Shown piece by piece: positions 1 through 8,833 of a stretch of 64,000 bases of DNA (within the stretch, counting starts at the first letter, position 1; each line of letters starts with the position of its first letter). Source of the DNA: Camelimonas fluminis (lineage in GTDB: Bacteria; Pseudomonadota; Alphaproteobacteria; Rhizobiales; Beijerinckiaceae); contig NZ_BNCG01000005.1 in assembly GCF_014656355.1 (NCBI RefSeq), positions 11,961 to 75,960 of the forward strand, read 5' to 3'. A program made the translations under genes and the position numbers. The notes beneath the pieces are model-generated. The model was not told the origin of the DNA and made no database searches. It worked only from the letters and a program-made list of their open reading frames with translations.

Positions 1-57
1 AATAATATCATGTAATTAAATTTACGTTACAAGAAATCATTCAAGGGGTCCAAATCC

Positions 58-1053
58 ATGGCCAGACGCGCCTTTATCACCGGCATTACGGGACAAGACG
101 GCGCGTGGCTGGCAAAATTGCTGCTTTCGAAGAATTATGAGGTATTTGGGCTGGCTCGCCGTTCCGGATCCGGTTTCTTCACCGCAGAGCGGCTGGACTG
201 GCTTGGCGTCACCCGGGACGTCACAATGCTTGAAGGAGATCTGCTTGACCTTTCAAGCCTGCTGCGCGCCATGCAGAACGCCAGACCTGACGAGATCTAC
301 AATCTCGCCGCGCAATCCTATGTAATGACATCGTGGCGACAGCCGCTGCTCACCGGCTCCGTCACCGCGATGGGCGCGGCCAACATGCTGGAAGCGACGC
401 GCATCGCCTGCCCGTCCGCCCGCTTTTACCAGGCCTCGTCATCGGAAATGTTCGGCCAGGCCGCCACGGCCACGCAAAGCGAAACAACGCCATTCCAGCC
501 GCGTTCACCCTACGCCGCCGCCAAACTCTATGCTCACTGGATGACGGTGAATTACCGGGAAAGCTTTGGACTGCACGCCAGTTGCGGCATTCTCTTCAAC
601 CATGAATCCCCGTTGCGCGGCGAAGAATTCGTGACGCGCCGCATCAGTCGCGCCGTCGCCGCGATCCGCTGCGGCTTCCAGCAAAAACTATCGCTTGGCT
701 GCATGGAGGCGCGGCGGGACTGGGGCCATGCCCGCGACTATGTGGAGGCCATGTGGCTCATGCTGCAACAGCCTGAGCCGGTCGATCTGGTAATCGCGAC
801 CGGAACGAGCATGAGCGTCCGCGACATCTGCCGGGTTGCCTTTGCCCACGCCGGGCTCGACATGGACCGGCACGTCACGCACGATCCGGCTCTGTTGCGC
901 CCGGCAGAGGTTGACGCGCTGCTTGGCGACGCCAGCAAGGCCAGGGATCTGCTTGGCTGGAAACCGCGTTCAGGCGCGGCCGACACCATGCGTGAAATGG
1001 TCGACGCCGATATTGCGCGCCTGCAGCTCCCGCTGCGTCAGGCTGCCGAATGA
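58..1053 (+). CDS. gmd: GDP-mannose 4,6-dehydratase
   Basis: Converts GDP-D-mannose to GDP-4-dehydro-6-deoxy-D-mannose in the cytoplasm, the first step toward GDP-fucose, GDP-rhamnose and related sugars of surface polysaccharides. The 331-residue protein is an extended short-chain dehydrogenase. The Rossmann motif TGITGQDG is at residues 8-15, SSSEMFGQ supplies the catalytic serine region, YAAAK the Tyr/Lys pair, and NHESPLRGEEFVTRR is the characteristic GMD segment that separates it from the related reductase RMD. Length fits the short bacterial GMD class (about 325 residues; E. coli has 373). A purine-rich AAGGGG ribosome site precedes the ATG. No partner sugar gene is visible downstream; a polysaccharide cluster may lie to the left of the window. 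Confidence 0.9.
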   Translation: MARRAFITGITGQDGAWLAKLLLSKNYEVFGLARRSGSGFFTAERLDWLGVTRDVTMLEGDLLDLSSLLRAMQNARPDEIYNLAAQSYVMTSWRQPLLTGSVTAMGAANMLEATRIACPSARFYQASSSEMFGQAATATQSETTPFQPRSPYAAAKLYAHWMTVNYRESFGLHASCGILFNHESPLRGEEFVTRRISRAVAAIRCGFQQKLSLGCMEARRDWGHARDYVEAMWLMLQQPEPVDLVIATGTSMSVRDICRVAFAHAGLDMDRHVTHDPALLRPAEVDALLGDASKARDLLGWKPRSGAADTMREMVDADIARLQLPLRQAAE

Positions 1054-1089
1054 CGTCTCGCAAAAGCGCCGCGACGCCTTGCGCCGACC

Positions 1090-1185
1090 TCAGCCCTGAA
1101 CGCGCCGGCTGGCGCTGAACCATTCAGCCGCCCCCACGGAACCAGCGACAAACACGCCTGCGATGACTGCGAAAACAATGGACAT
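1090..1185 (-). CDS. small membrane peptide, 31 aa
   Basis: Unrecognised micro-ORF, read directly from the minus strand. It has a near-perfect AGGAGG ribosome site (1191-1196) five bases before its ATG. The product starts MSIVFAVIAGVFVAGSVGAA and ends EWFSASRRVQG: one hydrophobic helix followed by a short basic tail, the typical shape of a single-pass small membrane protein. It sits alone between gmd and the alcohol dehydrogenase, on the opposite strand to both. No function can be assigned. The strong ribosome site and membrane-like composition are the only support, so it could still be a chance ORF. Confidence 0.5.
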   Translation of the reverse strand: MSIVFAVIAGVFVAGSVGAAEWFSASRRVQG

Positions 1186-1484
1186 GGCGTCCTCCTGTTT
1201 GATCGGGCATTTCTTGCGCTGGAGCATGCGCAAAAGGCTTCCCGGCTGGCGTGCGCCCACGCACGCGGCGTGGACCGGGAAAGTGCAGGCGATGGCGAAA
1301 ACAGCCGGTTAAGGCCGGGTTGTCTCGCGAACCCAAAGGTATTCGGGGTTAATGAATTGCCCCCCTCCACCAATGGTGGCGACCAGGTCTGGCGGACATA
1401 CCAAAAGAGTCGTAATTGCGCTTCTGACAGCCTCTCCAGGCAGGCCACAGCAATGACGAGACGGAAGAACGGCGGAAACGACCA
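1186..1484. other. intergenic, no gene seen
   Basis: Leader region between the divergently read 31-residue ORF and the alcohol dehydrogenase. It should hold promoters for both. No terminator, repeat or convincing ORF was found. Confidence 0.4.
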
Positions 1485-2525
1485 ATGAAGGCTTTGCGAT
1501 ATTTTGGACCGCGCGACATCCGCTGCGATTCCATGGATGATCCGGCGCTCCAGTCCAATCGTGACGCCATCGTGCAAATGGAGGCCTGCTCGATCTGCGG
1601 CAGTGACCTGCACATCTATCACGGCCACGGTTTTTCGGCTGACGTGGGGTTTTGCGTAGGCCACGAGGCTGTTGGCGAGGTGGTCGAGATCGGCAGCGCC
1701 GTGCAGCGCCTCAAGGTGGGAGACAAGGTGATGATGCCAGCGGCGGTCGGCTGCGGCGCCTGCCGCTCCTGCCTCGCGGGCAACGTCATTCATTGCGAAT
1801 TTGGCGCGGGCGCCTGCTATGGATTGTCGGCCCGGCTCCAGGGCGTGCAGGCCGAGGCCTTCCGCGTTCCCGCCGCTGACATGAACGCCGTGAAAATCCC
1901 GGAAGGGGTCAGCGCCGAGCAGGCGTTAATGATGACCGACGCCCTGTCCACCGCATGGTTCGGCGCCCGTAACGCCGACATCCGGCCCGGCTCCAGCGTC
2001 GCTGTCATCGGCCTTGGTCCCATCGGGCTCATGGCGGTGGACAGCGCTTTCGTCATGGGCGCGCATGTGGTCTACGCCATCGACCCCGTGGAGGAGCGGC
2101 GCGAGCTGGCGCGGCAATCCGGAGCAATCGCCCTGTCGCCCGATGAAGCCGCGGACGCCATTCGCGAAGCGACGCGCGGCCGCAAGGTGGATTGCGTGAT
2201 CGAGGCCGTCGGCCTCGACGCGACCGTCGACCTGGCGCTGCGCCTGGTCACGCGCCGTGGAACGGTGTCCGTCATTGGCGTCCAGCAGTCCCGCCGCTAC
2301 GCCTTCCCGCTTGAGCGCGCCTTCGCCGCCGGCCTGACCTTCCGCATCGGCACCTGCTCGGTGCCGGAGGAGTTGCCGGCGCTGTTCCCGCTGGTGCAGT
2401 CAGGCCGGCTGCGTCCGGAGCGTTACATCAGCCATCGCCTGCCTCTGGAGGCTGGCGCCGAAGCCTACCGGATGTTCGAGGCGCGCGAGGCGGGCGTGAT
2501 CAAAACCGTGCTGACGCGATCCTGA
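1485..2525 (+). CDS. zinc-dependent alcohol dehydrogenase (MDR family)
   Basis: Medium-chain NAD(P)-dependent dehydrogenase of 346 residues. The catalytic zinc site is seen as CSICGSDLH near residue 37 and GHEAVGEVVEIG near residue 60. The structural zinc loop is reduced: CGACRSC retains some cysteines, followed by a later cysteine in NVIHCEFGAG. The nucleotide-binding fold carries VIGLGPIGLMAVDSA around residue 173. Substrate is not predictable; sorbitol-, threonine- and glutathione-independent formaldehyde-type dehydrogenases share this architecture. It stands alone, without an adjacent pathway gene on the same strand. Confidence 0.85.
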   Translation: MKALRYFGPRDIRCDSMDDPALQSNRDAIVQMEACSICGSDLHIYHGHGFSADVGFCVGHEAVGEVVEIGSAVQRLKVGDKVMMPAAVGCGACRSCLAGNVIHCEFGAGACYGLSARLQGVQAEAFRVPAADMNAVKIPEGVSAEQALMMTDALSTAWFGARNADIRPGSSVAVIGLGPIGLMAVDSAFVMGAHVVYAIDPVEERRELARQSGAIALSPDEAADAIREATRGRKVDCVIEAVGLDATVDLALRLVTRRGTVSVIGVQQSRRYAFPLERAFAAGLTFRIGTCSVPEELPALFPLVQSGRLRPERYISHRLPLEAGAEAYRMFEAREAGVIKTVLTRS

Positions 2526-2831
2526 GAACAGGCCGGCGGAAAATCGCGCCAGCCACAGCGCGCCAGAGCATGTCCGGTGAAAACCAGTTCACCTGAAATG
2601 CTTCATCGCTTTTGTCAGACAGATCAGGGCGCGCCGGCGTTTCCAGCCAATCTGGTGACGTTGGCGCGCCCCTTCCCCCGCGAGCTCCCACGTTGGGCCT
2701 GGCTCATTGGATTGGTGAAGGGATTTGGCTAAAGCCATGACGACGCACGGCGTTTCCTGCGGAAAAATGCGCCACGCTCAGGTGGACTTTGCCAATCGCC
2801 GATGATGCGTCTGCGCCTCCGCGATCTGGCG
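2526..2831. other. intergenic with one repeat copy
   Basis: Converging gene ends: alcohol dehydrogenase from the left and histidine kinase from the right. It contains the palindromic repeat at 2566-2604. No T-tract terminator or ORF with a ribosome site was found. Confidence 0.4.
2566..2604. repeat. short palindromic dispersed repeat (family B)
   Basis: Begins AGAGCATGTCCGGTGAA and ends TTCACCTGAAATGCTT, so its two arms are imperfect reverse complements. It matches the pattern of a better copy at 43354-43392 (AGAGCATTTT ... AAAATGCTCT). Judged by eye, not by alignment software. Confidence 0.5.
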
Positions 2832-4211
2832 TCAGGTCGTCCGGCTTTCCGCTTCAGGCCGCGGGATCGACACGACGACCCGGAGACCGCCGCCTGGCCG
2901 GTCATCAAGGCTGATCTCGCCGCCATGGGCCACGATCACCGCTCTTGCGATGGTCAGCCCGAGACCCGATCCGCCCGTTTCACGACTGCGCGATTCCTCC
3001 AGCCTGACAAAGGGTTCAAAGACCCGCCGCCGCGCGTCCGCCGGAATGCCTGGTCCCTCGTCCTCCACCGTTACGGTAAAATGGCCGCCCGCGGCGGCGG
3101 TGGTCACCCGCGCCACATCGCCATATTTCAGCGCGTTGCCGATGAGGTTCGAGAACGCGCGTTTCAATGACGGGGCCTGCCCCAGAACCGGAGCAGAATC
3201 GACGCCGCCAAGAGAGACGTCGCGCCCCTGATCCTGGAACTCGTCAACAATGGTTTCCACCACCGGCGCGAGGTCCACCGGCCGCATGCGCTCCCCGGAC
3301 TTGCCGCCGCGCAGATATGCGAGCGTTGAATCGATCATCGTCTCCATCTCGCCCAGATCGGCGTCGACCTGACGGCGGGTCGCCGCGTCTTCAAGCATTT
3401 CCGAGCGCAGCCGCAGCCGGGTGATGGGGGTTCTCAAATCGTGGGAAACCGCGGCCATGGCCTGCATGCGCTCGGTCACAAGCCGCTGGATGCGTTCCTG
3501 CATGGTGTTGAACGCCCGCGCCGCGCGCCGCACTTCGACAGGCCCGGTTTCGGCCAGCGGCTGCGGCGCCTGGTCGATGCTGAACCGCTCCGCCGCGAGA
3601 GCCAATTCGCGCAACGGCCATGTCGCCCAGCGCAGCAGCAGGACCGCGACGCCAATGATGGCGACGCCGACGCAAATCATCATCGCGAAGGCGCCCCAGT
3701 CCTCGTGGGAACCTGGCTCCAGGGTGGATATGGAGAAGTTGACCCAGGAGCCGTCATCAAGCCGCAGCGACGCCAGCATCATGTGCCGCCAGACGGCCCC
3801 GGCGCCGTGGTCATGGGCCCCGGCCGGGGCGAAGCCGATCTGCAACGCCGCTGGCGCAAGTCCCGGCGCCAGCTCCCGCAATCGCGCCGCCATCATCCGG
3901 GCGCGCTCGTCCGCAGTTCCCTTGTCCAGCGCGAGGCCAGTCCTGCTCCAGTGCGCCTCAAGGCTGGCGTCGGAGAGATCGTGGGCCACCCGGCTTCGCT
4001 CCGCATCGCCGGAAACGCCCGCGACGGCGCGGCTGATGGACAGCATGCGCGCCGCCAGCGCCCTGTCGGAAGCCGAAGCCGCAAGGGTATCGGCGCCAAC
4101 GCGCCATGCCCAGTATCCCAGCGCGTGGAAGCCAAGCAGCGCCACGATCAGAACCAGAATGGCCCGGCCGGCGACCGTGTCGGGCCAGAGTCTGCGGAGC
4201 ATCGCGTTCAT
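2832..4211 (-). CDS. sensor histidine kinase, EnvZ-type
   Basis: Inner-membrane sensor kinase of 459 residues, partner of the response regulator immediately upstream. Order of parts: transmembrane helix about 16-36, periplasmic domain about 37-172, second helix about 173-195, HAMP linker 196-248, HisKA with the phospho-accepting H257 in VSHDLRTPITRL, then HATPase_c with the N-box (NLIGNALKYGD), G1 (DEGPGIP), F (FEPFVRLE) and G2 (GGSGLGL) boxes. The ATG overlaps the regulator stop by an ATGA junction, so the two are translationally coupled. The periplasmic part contains a GAHDHGAG stretch that could bind metal. The pair is divergent from a copper operon, which suggests but does not prove copper sensing. 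Confidence 0.9.
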   Translation of the reverse strand: MNAMLRRLWPDTVAGRAILVLIVALLGFHALGYWAWRVGADTLAASASDRALAARMLSISRAVAGVSGDAERSRVAHDLSDASLEAHWSRTGLALDKGTADERARMMAARLRELAPGLAPAALQIGFAPAGAHDHGAGAVWRHMMLASLRLDDGSWVNFSISTLEPGSHEDWGAFAMMICVGVAIIGVAVLLLRWATWPLRELALAAERFSIDQAPQPLAETGPVEVRRAARAFNTMQERIQRLVTERMQAMAAVSHDLRTPITRLRLRSEMLEDAATRRQVDADLGEMETMIDSTLAYLRGGKSGERMRPVDLAPVVETIVDEFQDQGRDVSLGGVDSAPVLGQAPSLKRAFSNLIGNALKYGDVARVTTAAAGGHFTVTVEDEGPGIPADARRRVFEPFVRLEESRSRETGGSGLGLTIARAVIVAHGGEISLDDRPGGGLRVVVSIPRPEAESRTT

Positions 4212-5020
4212 CAGGCGTCCCCGGGCTGGTGGCGTCGCGCATCCGCCGCCAGCATGTAGCCAGCGCCGCGCACCGTCTTGATCAACTGTCCGCCGCTGGC
4301 GTCAGCGCCCAGCTTGCGGCGCAACCGGCTGATCTGCACGTCAATCGTCCGGTCAAACGGGTCGTCGCTTGTTCGCGTCTTGGCGAACTGCATCAGCGCC
4401 TCGCGCGACAACACCCGGTTGGCGTGCTCGACGAAGACCGCCAGCAGGTCAAACTCGCCGGTCGACAGATCGATCAGCACGCCAGGCGGTGAAAACAGCT
4501 CGCGCCGCCGCAGATCCATCACCCAGCCGTCGAACGTCACCATCGCGGTCTCGGCGCCGGCCTGTCCGCCGCCACGCGCGGCGCGCGCCCGCCGCAGGAC
4601 GGCGCGCACCCGCGCCAGCAGTTCACGGGGGCTGAAAGGCTTGGCGATATAGTCATCCGCCCCGCCTTCCAGGCCCCGGATGCGGTCTGCTTCATCGCCG
4701 CGCGCCGTCAGCATCACGATCGGGATTTGCGAGACGGCGCGCACGTCGCGACACAGATCGAAACCCGAACGCCCGGGCAGCATCAGGTCAAGAATCACCA
4801 GATCGACGTCGCCATGCGCCAGCGCGGCCATCATGGCGCCGCCATCGGCCGCGCCGGCCACCTGATAACCGTGGCGCTGCAGAAACCGCCCCACCAGCAG
4901 CCTGATTTCGGGATCGTCGTCGACGATGAGCACACGCCCGAAGTCGAGTCCATGCTCTTGCGCCTGATCCTGGCCGGGGTGATCCGCGCCGGGCGTCGCC
5001 GGTGGTTCTGGCTGCTGCAT
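4211..5020 (-). CDS. response regulator, OmpR family
   Basis: DNA-binding response regulator of 269 residues. The receiver domain begins near residue 29 with VLIVDDDPEIR; the phospho-acceptor is D78 (LVILDLMLPG), T105 is the switch residue (MLTARGDE) and K127 is in AKPFSP. The C-terminal winged-helix domain (about 165-262) ends with IDVQISRLRRKLG and TVRGAGYML, the classic OmpR/PhoB signature. Twenty-eight residues precede the receiver domain, so a later start is possible. It is transcribed with the kinase and away from the copper lipoprotein operon; the shared upstream gap contains an AT-rich stretch resembling OmpR-family target DNA. Confidence 0.9.
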   Translation of the reverse strand: MQQPEPPATPGADHPGQDQAQEHGLDFGRVLIVDDDPEIRLLVGRFLQRHGYQVAGAADGGAMMAALAHGDVDLVILDLMLPGRSGFDLCRDVRAVSQIPIVMLTARGDEADRIRGLEGGADDYIAKPFSPRELLARVRAVLRRARAARGGGQAGAETAMVTFDGWVMDLRRRELFSPPGVLIDLSTGEFDLLAVFVEHANRVLSREALMQFAKTRTSDDPFDRTIDVQISRLRRKLGADASGGQLIKTVRGAGYMLAADARRHQPGDA

Positions 5021-5497
5021 CGCTTCTCAAGTCTCTCGCGCATGGCGTTTTCCGGGGAACGCGCCGTTGCTTTCCCGATATTGCCCTGGGGCCGGCGGGC
5101 CTGGCCGAAATCGTCGCCAGCACAGCGACCATGGGCCTGAAACCTGCACGAGCCAGGGCGGCGCAAGCCAGGCGGCTGAAACGCCTCCGGGCGCCTCCCG
5201 CCTGCCGGCGCATCCGGCCCCACTGAAGATAGCGCGCCTCGCCGCCGGCGACCCGCGCCGGTTTGAAACAATTTGTAACGGACGGGCGGCGCGACGGGTT
5301 GCTACCCCTTCCAGCAGTCAGGACGACGCAGCGGCTATTCCGTTGACGCCAGCCGCAGCACCGCCGGGAGGGACAGAAGCGTGAATGTCGCCAGAGCATT
5401 TTTCAGCGGAGCGAGCGCCGCTTGCAGCGAAAAATACCAGTCGAACCAATCATCTGGCGCAAGCTTCCGCTCCGGCCTGACGTCACGCGGCCCCAGG
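5021..5497. other. divergent intergenic region, two-component pair / copper operon
   Basis: This gap must hold the promoters of both divergent operons. A locally AT-rich stretch, GAAACAATTTGTAACGG, near 5263-5279 stands out from the GC-rich surroundings and would be a reasonable place for regulator binding. A dispersed repeat occupies 5393-5440. No ORF here has a good ribosome site. Confidence 0.4.
5393..5440. repeat. dispersed repeat (family B)
   Basis: Begins AGAGCATTTTTCAGCGGAGC and continues CGCCGCTTGCAGCGAAAAATA. The arms around the GAGCG centre are imperfect inverted repeats, and the start matches other AGAGCATTTT copies in the window. Confidence 0.45.
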
Positions 5498-5710
5498 ATG
5501 TTTTTACCGGTCGCATTGCTGGCGCTTGGCGGCTGCGCCGCGCCAGTGATTCCGGACAGCCTGTCCCGCCCCGCGAACCCCGATGCGCCGGTTCCGCCGG
5601 CGACCTACCGCAGCGTGACCGCTGGCGCGGCGACGTTACGGCCGGCTGGCCCCATGAACTGGCGCGAGATCAACCGCCAGGTCACTCCGCGAAGCGGACC
5701 CGCCACATGA
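5498..5710 (+). CDS. small copper-operon lipoprotein, 70 aa
   Basis: The open frame extends upstream to 5381, but the ATG at 5498 gives a textbook lipoprotein signal: MFLPVALLALGGCAAP, with lipobox LGGC. The mature part is about 55 residues, rich in Pro and Ala, ending in MNWREINRQVTPRSGPAT. Its stop overlaps the ATG of the TolC-like gene (ATGA), so it is the first gene of the operon lipoprotein-channel-oxidase-CusF. Small proteins of this kind occur beside multicopper oxidases in alphaproteobacterial copper clusters as I recall them, but no function is established. Membrane placement is inferred from the lipobox. Confidence 0.7.
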   Translation: MFLPVALLALGGCAAPVIPDSLSRPANPDAPVPPATYRSVTAGAATLRPAGPMNWREINRQVTPRSGPAT

Positions 5711-7230
5711 TCCGTCGCAGCCGTTCTCCCATCCTGACCAGCGCAGTTTCTGGCAAAGCCGGCGCCATGCCGCAAACGGGGCGGCGCATGCGCGGCCTGC
5801 TGCGGCCTGGTCTGGTTTCCGGCGCCGCATTGTTGCTGACCGGCTGCGTCGGCTTTTCCGGCGACGGCGGCATGGCGAGCGTGGTCAGCGGCTCCAGCGC
5901 CAGCATCGACAAGGAGGTTGTCCGCATCAGCGACGACCAGTCCGCCGCCGCCGCGAAGGAGGGAGTCGACCGGCTCCTGCGCCAGCAACTCACCGCCGAT
6001 GCGGCGGTGCAGGTGGCGCTGCTGAACAATCGCGGCCTGCAGGCCGCATTCAACCGGCTGGGCGTCGCCGAGGCGCAGATGGTCTCGGCCAGCCTGCCGC
6101 CCAATCCCCGCTTCGGCATTTCGAAGCTCTCGGGCCGGTTTGAGGTGGAGATCGAGCGGCAGATCGTCGGCAATCTGCTGGCCCTCGCCACGTTGCCGGC
6201 GCGGGCGGAGATCGCGCGCGACCAGTTCAGGATCGCCCAGCAGCAAACGGCCGAGGCGGTGCTGAAACTGGCCGCGGACACCCGCCGGCAATACTGGCGC
6301 GCCGTCGCCGCCAACGCCCAGGTCGCCTTCTACCAGCAGGCCAGCGCCGCCTCCACGGCGACGACCGAGCTGTTCCGGCGCCTCGGCGAGAGTGGCGGCG
6401 TCAACAAGATCGACCAGGCGCGTGAATTCGCCTTCGACGCCGAACTCACCGTGCAACTCGCGGAGGCGCGGCGTCGCCAGGGCGAGGAACGCGAACGCCT
6501 CGTGCGGCAGCTTGGTCTGTGGGGCGCCGACGCCCGTTTCCGCCTGCCTTCCGCCCTGCCGCCAACGCCACGCCCCCAAACCGCGAAGGCCATCGAGGCT
6601 GAAGCCCTGCGCCAGCGCGTCGACATGCAGATCGCTCGCAACGAACTGGCCCTGCTCGCGCGCTCCCTGGGGCTGACCCAGGCGGTGCGCTTCATCAACG
6701 ACGCCGAGTTGCTGGGCCGTCGCACGTACGACCGGGGTCGCGAGATCACCGGGGTCGGTTCTGTCCAGCGCGACACCGCGCGCAGTTCGACGCTGGAGCT
6801 GGATATCGAGATCCCCATCTACGACTTCGGGCAGTCGAAGGTGGCCATGGCGGAACAGACCTACATGCAGGCGGCCAACCGGCTGGCGGAGAAGGCCGTC
6901 AACGTTCGGTCCGAGGCCCGGGAGGCTTACGCAAGTTACCGCGCCAGCTACGACATCGTCCGCCAGTACCAGAACAACGTCCTGCCGCTGCGCAAGATCA
7001 TCCAGGATGAATCATTGTTGCAATACAACGGCATGCTGACTGACGTCACAGAACTGCTGACCGACGCCCGCAACCGCATCCTGTCCAATGTCGCCGCCAT
7101 CAATGCGCGACGGGATTTCTGGATCGCCCACACCAACTTCAGGCACGCGCTCATTGGCGGCGGCGTGGGAGGCGACGGCGCCGTGGCCGAAACCGCCCTC
7201 GCCAACGCCGGCGCCGCGGCAGGCCATTAG
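5707..7230 (+). CDS. TolC-family outer-membrane efflux lipoprotein
   Basis: Outer-membrane channel of the TolC/NodT (CusC-like) family, expected to form the exit duct of an export system. The frame runs open from 5422, but the ATG at 5707 overlaps the lipoprotein stop and yields a 507-residue product with signal GLVSGAALLLTGC (lipobox LTGC near residue 45). The rest is Ala/Arg/Gln-rich helical coiled-coil sequence in two OEP repeats (LLNNRGLQAAFNRLG and later LALLARSLGL; LDIEIPIYDFGQSKVAMAEQ). No RND pump or membrane-fusion gene is adjacent, so its pump partners are encoded elsewhere, or the channel works with the oxidase operon in an undefined way. Confidence 0.85.
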   Translation: MIRRSRSPILTSAVSGKAGAMPQTGRRMRGLLRPGLVSGAALLLTGCVGFSGDGGMASVVSGSSASIDKEVVRISDDQSAAAAKEGVDRLLRQQLTADAAVQVALLNNRGLQAAFNRLGVAEAQMVSASLPPNPRFGISKLSGRFEVEIERQIVGNLLALATLPARAEIARDQFRIAQQQTAEAVLKLAADTRRQYWRAVAANAQVAFYQQASAASTATTELFRRLGESGGVNKIDQAREFAFDAELTVQLAEARRRQGEERERLVRQLGLWGADARFRLPSALPPTPRPQTAKAIEAEALRQRVDMQIARNELALLARSLGLTQAVRFINDAELLGRRTYDRGREITGVGSVQRDTARSSTLELDIEIPIYDFGQSKVAMAEQTYMQAANRLAEKAVNVRSEAREAYASYRASYDIVRQYQNNVLPLRKIIQDESLLQYNGMLTDVTELLTDARNRILSNVAAINARRDFWIAHTNFRHALIGGGVGGDGAVAETALANAGAAAGH

Positions 7231-7241
7231 GGAGCCCAGCC

Positions 7242-8684
7242 ATGACCAATCTGTCCCGCAGGGGGTTCCTCGGTTCATCGGGCCTGGCGCTGGCAAGCGG
7301 CCTGGCGACCGGCGCGGTTTCAGGCCGCGCGGCCTTCGCCAGCGTTCCGGAGGCGCCCACCATGACGGACGCCGCCACCCAGCCGCCGCTCGCGCCCACC
7401 ACCGGTCCCGACTACCAGCCCGTCGCCACCCTGAACGGCTGGTCGCTGCCCTGGCGGATGAACGGCGACTGGAAAGAGTTTCACCTGGTGGCGGAGCCGG
7501 TCGAGCGGGAGCTGGCTCCCGGTATGAAGGCCTATCTGTGGGGCTACAACGGCCAGTCGCCTGGCCCGACCATCGAAGCGGTCGAAGGCGACAGGATCCG
7601 CATCTTCGTCACCAACAAGCTGCCGGAGCACACGACCATTCACTGGCATGGCCAGCGCTTGCCTAACGGCATGGACGGGGTTGGCGGCCTGACCCAGCCA
7701 CACATCCCGCCTGGCAAAACCTTCGTCTACGAGTTCCAGCTCAGGCGCTCGGGCACTTTCATGTACCACCCGCATTCCGACGAAATGGTGCAGATGGCCA
7801 TGGGCATGATGGGCTTCTTCGTGGTCCACCCCAAGGACCCGGCCTTCCGCCGCGTCGATCGCGACTTCGTCTTTCTGCTCAACGCCTTTGACATCGAACC
7901 TGGCGCCTATGTGCCCAAGGTCAACACCATGCTGGACTTCAACCTGTGGTGCTGGAACAGCCGGGTGTTCCCGGGCATCGATCCGCTCGTCGTCGGCAGG
8001 AATGACAAGGTCAGGGTGCGCTTCGGCAATCTCACCATGACCAACCATCCAATCCATATGCACGGCTACGAGTTCAAGGTCTCCTGCACCGATGGCGGAT
8101 GGGTCGACCCCGCCGCCGCCTGGGACGAGGTGAGCATCGACTGCGCCGTCGGCCAGATGCGCGCCTTCGACTTTGTCGCCGACGAGCCCGGCGACTGGGC
8201 GATCCACTGTCACAAATCGCACCACACCATGAACGCCATGGGCCATTCGGTGAAAACCTATATCGGCGTGGATCAGAAAGAGCTGGCCAAACGCATCCGC
8301 AAGCTCGCGCCTGGCTACATGCCGATGGGCGCGACGGGCATGGGCGAAATGGGCTCCATGGAAATGCCCCTGCCAGACAACACCCTGCCGATGATGACCG
8401 GCTTCGCCCAGTTCGGCCCGGTGGAGATGGGCGGCATGTTCTCCGTGGTGAAGGTCCGCGAGCGGCTCGCGAAGAACGACTACAAGGACCCGGGCTGGTA
8501 CAAGAACCCCCAGGGAACGGTGGCCTTTGAATATCAGGGCCAGCCGCCCGCGCCGACGCGCGCCGCGCCGCCAGCGACCGACGCCGGTGCGCCGGCATGG
8601 CGGGTCAAAGATCCGCGCAAGCCGGCGACAGGCCCCGACGGCCAGCCGCGGCCGCCCGCCAAAAACCCACACGCCGGCCATTGA
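7242..8684 (+). CDS. two-domain multicopper oxidase (copper tolerance)
   Basis: Periplasmic oxidase of 480 residues likely to oxidise Cu(I) to less toxic Cu(II). It starts with a Tat signal, SRRGFLG at residues 5-11. Copper ligands are complete: HWHG (H134, H136), YHPH (H176, H178), HPIHMHG (H269, H272, H274) and HCHKSHH (H322, C323, H324, H328) with an axial Met at 333. Only about 190 residues separate the first and last clusters, against about 400 in three-domain CueO, so this is a two-domain type that would need to trimerise for its trinuclear sites. A Met-rich segment (MGEMGSMEM, about residues 367-376) and a Pro-rich tail follow. It sits 11 bases after the TolC-like gene. Confidence 0.9.
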   Translation: MTNLSRRGFLGSSGLALASGLATGAVSGRAAFASVPEAPTMTDAATQPPLAPTTGPDYQPVATLNGWSLPWRMNGDWKEFHLVAEPVERELAPGMKAYLWGYNGQSPGPTIEAVEGDRIRIFVTNKLPEHTTIHWHGQRLPNGMDGVGGLTQPHIPPGKTFVYEFQLRRSGTFMYHPHSDEMVQMAMGMMGFFVVHPKDPAFRRVDRDFVFLLNAFDIEPGAYVPKVNTMLDFNLWCWNSRVFPGIDPLVVGRNDKVRVRFGNLTMTNHPIHMHGYEFKVSCTDGGWVDPAAAWDEVSIDCAVGQMRAFDFVADEPGDWAIHCHKSHHTMNAMGHSVKTYIGVDQKELAKRIRKLAPGYMPMGATGMGEMGSMEMPLPDNTLPMMTGFAQFGPVEMGGMFSVVKVRERLAKNDYKDPGWYKNPQGTVAFEYQGQPPAPTRAAPPATDAGAPAWRVKDPRKPATGPDGQPRPPAKNPHAGH

Positions 8685-8833
8685 CGTTGTGACCTGCAAC
8701 CGGCGACTGGCCCCGCTTCACGCCAAAACCATCCGGCTTTTACCGGAACCAGCCCGTCCGGCCTCGCCGCCTGATCTTGGGCCTGGTCAATGGCTCCTGG
8801 CGGCAAACCACCCATCAACGAAAGGAACCCGAG

